A stretch of 64,000 nt of DNA, taken from a cyanobacterium endosymbiont of Epithemia clementina EcSB. Lineage in GTDB: Bacteria; Cyanobacteriota; Cyanobacteriia; Cyanobacteriales; Microcystaceae. The stretch is from positions 2,767,833-2,831,832 of the forward strand of contig NZ_CP123991.1 in assembly GCF_029919255.1 (NCBI RefSeq). The letters run 5' to 3'. Below, in pieces: positions 62,085-64,000 of this stretch. How positions within the stretch are numbered: position 1 is the first letter of the stretch; every line of letters begins with the position of its first letter. Under the pieces are notes generated by a model that saw only the letters and a program-made list of their open reading frames with translations, searched no databases and had not been told where the DNA came from. A program made the translations under genes and the position numbers.

Positions 62085-62842
62085 TTTATGTTTACCCTAA
62101 TCCTTTATTCAGGTTTAAGGGGTTTGGGAAAGGCAATAAGTAATAGGCACAAATCAAGATTTTCTTGGATTTTATATCATTATTTCTATTTAATTAACTA
62201 GATATTAATGACAGATCTCTTAATTTCAGTTTTCTTTATGACTTCATTAGAAAGTTTGATGAATTTGAAAAAACAAAAAAAATATCTATTTCCGTCAGAA
62301 ATATACTTATTATAACTGGTTATTTATAAAGCAATTTTTTTATATATATGTTCATTTTAATAGGCGCTATTACATACCTATTAAAATAGGTTCATTATAA
62401 ACATGTTAGTTTCTGATACTTATTTTTAGTCTCTAATAGTTAGACTTAAATTTTATAAAAAAAGATTTTTTGAAATTCTTAAAAGACTATTTTTTTATTT
62501 TTAAAATAGTCTTTTAAGAACTAAGAAATAACTTTTTTATGTCAGTTTATAAAATAGTTATTGCCACTTATAAATATAATTACTTATCGTAAGTGTACAA
62601 TTACATTGCGTCCTTCTCCCTAACTTTGATAATCTTCACTTCAAATTTCTTGACTAGAAGAAAATTCAGGTAGTATTCATGCTCAATATTTTTGTTGAGT
62701 TTCATTGACTATCTTGATTTTCTATTTTCCCTCGCTCGAACACTTCTGGGAGTTATTCAAACAATTCCAAAAACCCGATCCCCTAAACCCCTCAAAATTT
62801 GATAATCTAAACTAATACTTATAGGGAACGGGATACAAATTC
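62085..62842. other. Divergent intergenic region of carB and guaB3 with two inverted repeats
   Basis: 758 bp. TTTTAATAGG/CCTATTAAAA at 62355-62386 (12-nt spacer) and an 18-bp hairpin at 62476-62520. No protein-like frame. Promoters of carB and guaB3 should lie here but cannot be placed with confidence. Confidence 0.5.
62476..62520. repeat. 18-bp perfect hairpin between carB and guaB3
   Basis: TTCTTAAAAGACTATTTT (62476-62493) and its exact complement (62503-62520) flank nine A/T bases. It is about 320 bp before guaB3 and 450 bp from the carB start, so it is not at a gene end. Confidence 0.65.
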
Positions 62843-64000
62843 GTGGATATAGTGATAGGTCGAGGTAAAGTTGCCCGACGAGCCTACGGGATAGATGAAA
62901 TTGCTCTTGCTCCTGGGAACCGGACTTTAGATCCGAGTCTAGCACAGACTAACTGGACTGTTGGTGGCATTGAAAGAAACATACCCATTATCGCCAGTGC
63001 AATGGATGGCGTCGTTGATGTCAAAATGGCGGTATTGCTATCCGAATTAGGAGCTATGGGAGTTCTCAACTTAGAAGGGATACAAACTCGTTATGAAGAT
63101 CCTAATCCTATTCTTGATCGCATTGCATCAGTCGGGAAATCAGAATTTGTGGGGTTAATGCAAGAACTATATGCTAAATCTATCGAACCGGAATTGATTA
63201 AGGGGCGTATCACTGATATAAAAGACCACGGAGGCATTGCAGCAGTAAGTCTGACTCCAGCGGGAGCTTCTCAATATGGTCAAATTGTGGCCGAAGCAGG
63301 AGCAGATTTATTGTTTGTTCAAGCGACGGTGGTTTCTACCTCCCACTTTTCCCCTGAATCTATAAGTTCCCTGAACTTAAGACAATTTTGCCACGAAATG
63401 CCTATGCCGGTGGTTTTGGGCAACTGTGTCACCTACGAAGTCGCACTAAGTCTGATGAAAGCTGGGGCAGCTAGTGTCTTAGTAGGCATAGGTCCTGGGG
63501 CTGCTTGTACCTCCCGTGGTGTGTTAGGAGTAGGAGTTCCTCAAGCAACTGCTGTAGCTGACTGTGCCGCGGCACGCGATGAGTATTACCAAGAAACTGG
63601 ACACTATATCCCTGTAATTGCCGATGGGGGTGTTGTTACAGGGGGAGATATTTGTAAATGTGTTGCCTGTGGAGCTGATGCGGTGATGATTGGATCCCCA
63701 ATTGCTCGGTCTATAGAAGCCCCTGGACGGGGATATCATTGGGGTATGGCGACTCCTTCTCCAGTATTACCCAGGGGAACCCGGATCAATGTAGGAACCA
63801 CTGGAACAATCAAGGAAATTCTCACCGGACCAGCTCGGTTAGACGATGGAACCCATAACTTATTAGGTGCACTCAAAACCAGTATGGGAACTTTAGGAGC
63901 AAAAACTATCAAAGATATGCAACAAGTTGAAGTTGTCATTGCACCGTCTTTATTAACGGAAGGAAAAGTGTACCAAAAAGCTCAACAGTTAGGTATGGGT
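62843..64000 (+). CDS. guaB3: GuaB3-type IMP dehydrogenase-related protein (3' end cut by window)
   Basis: 386 codons are open from GTG at 62843 to the window edge, within a residue or two of the usual ~387. The start is supported by the family N-terminus VDIVIGRGKVARRAYGIDEI and by AGGGAACGGGAT upstream. The TIM-barrel signature includes NIPIIASAMDGVVD (about 43-56), the catalytic Cys loop VGIGPGAACTSRGV (Cys near 222) and IADGGVVTGGDICKCVACGA. There is no CBS insert, so it is not canonical GuaB. The GuaB3 group is typical of cyanobacteria and actinobacteria; a cyanobacterial member has been reported to act as a GMP reductase, so a purine-salvage role is likely. Confidence 0.9.
   Translation, partial: MDIVIGRGKVARRAYGIDEIALAPGNRTLDPSLAQTNWTVGGIERNIPIIASAMDGVVDVKMAVLLSELGAMGVLNLEGIQTRYEDPNPILDRIASVGKSEFVGLMQELYAKSIEPELIKGRITDIKDHGGIAAVSLTPAGASQYGQIVAEAGADLLFVQATVVSTSHFSPESISSLNLRQFCHEMPMPVVLGNCVTYEVALSLMKAGAASVLVGIGPGAACTSRGVLGVGVPQATAVADCAAARDEYYQETGHYIPVIADGGVVTGGDICKCVACGADAVMIGSPIARSIEAPGRGYHWGMATPSPVLPRGTRINVGTTGTIKEILTGPARLDDGTHNLLGALKTSMGTLGAKTIKDMQQVEVVIAPSLLTEGKVYQKAQQLGMG

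Noticed and set aside
63524-63939. Minus-strand frames near the right edge
   Set aside because: They lie opposite the intact guaB3 gene.

Overview
The window looks like a chromosomal segment of a cyanobacterium with an eroding, AT-rich genome. Cyanobacterial markers are BtpA, CcsA, a PedR-like regulator, a SphR-SphS pair, a DUF3086/PlsY neighbourhood, a DUF3285 protein, GuaB3, the short S1 protein, and HIP1 octamers (GCGATCGC) inside fbaA, rnc, accB and the lpxB-like gene. By my count intact genes cover only about half of the 64 kb. The long gaps carry recognisable but broken genes. Low coding density plus many pseudogenes in a unicellular-cyanobacterial background is what is known from diatom endosymbionts (spheroid bodies); that assignment is inference and needs a database comparison.

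Layout. 0-11.4 kb: a ruined VTE4-like methyltransferase, a LysR regulator, a membrane protein, a trpG-dgkA-ybeY-DUF3285 block on the minus strand, and a ruined cytochrome P450. 11.4-21.5 kb: HerA-like ATPase, fbaA, plsY, DUF3086 with a dead DUF3119 neighbour, then methyltransferase, glycosyltransferase and rnc. 21.5-28.4 kb: lipoprotein, purB, ISL3 and IS630 remnants, and two copies of a decayed element. 28.4-38.5 kb: accB-efp, pyrG, dead pentapeptide and pyrF genes, ccsA and pepA. 38.5-46.7 kb is the most damaged part: a second dead pentapeptide gene, truncated asnB abutting two dead glutaminases, a split methyltransferase, then intact VKOR and btpA, and fragments of methyltransferase, SUMF1 and Uma2 genes. 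46.7-64 kb: lpxB-like, pedR-like, rpsA, creatininase-like, sphR-sphS, a saccharopine-dehydrogenase-like gene, pgm, carB and guaB3 (cut by the window end).

What is kept is mostly core metabolism and information processing: nucleotides (purB, pyrG, carB, guaB3), lipids (accB, plsY), carbon (fbaA, pgm), translation and RNA (efp, rpsA, rnc, ybeY), and cytochrome/disulfide maturation (ccsA, VKOR). What is broken is mostly accessory: P450, tocopherol-type methyltransferase, glutaminases, asparagine synthetase, pentapeptide proteins, transposases and one pyrF copy. Several decayed genes have in-frame stops with little frameshifting, pointing to recent loss. Non-coding stretches are rich in perfect inverted repeats; the clearest group lies upstream of pgm. 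I see no CRISPR array, prophage, tRNA, rRNA or clearly new multi-gene system.
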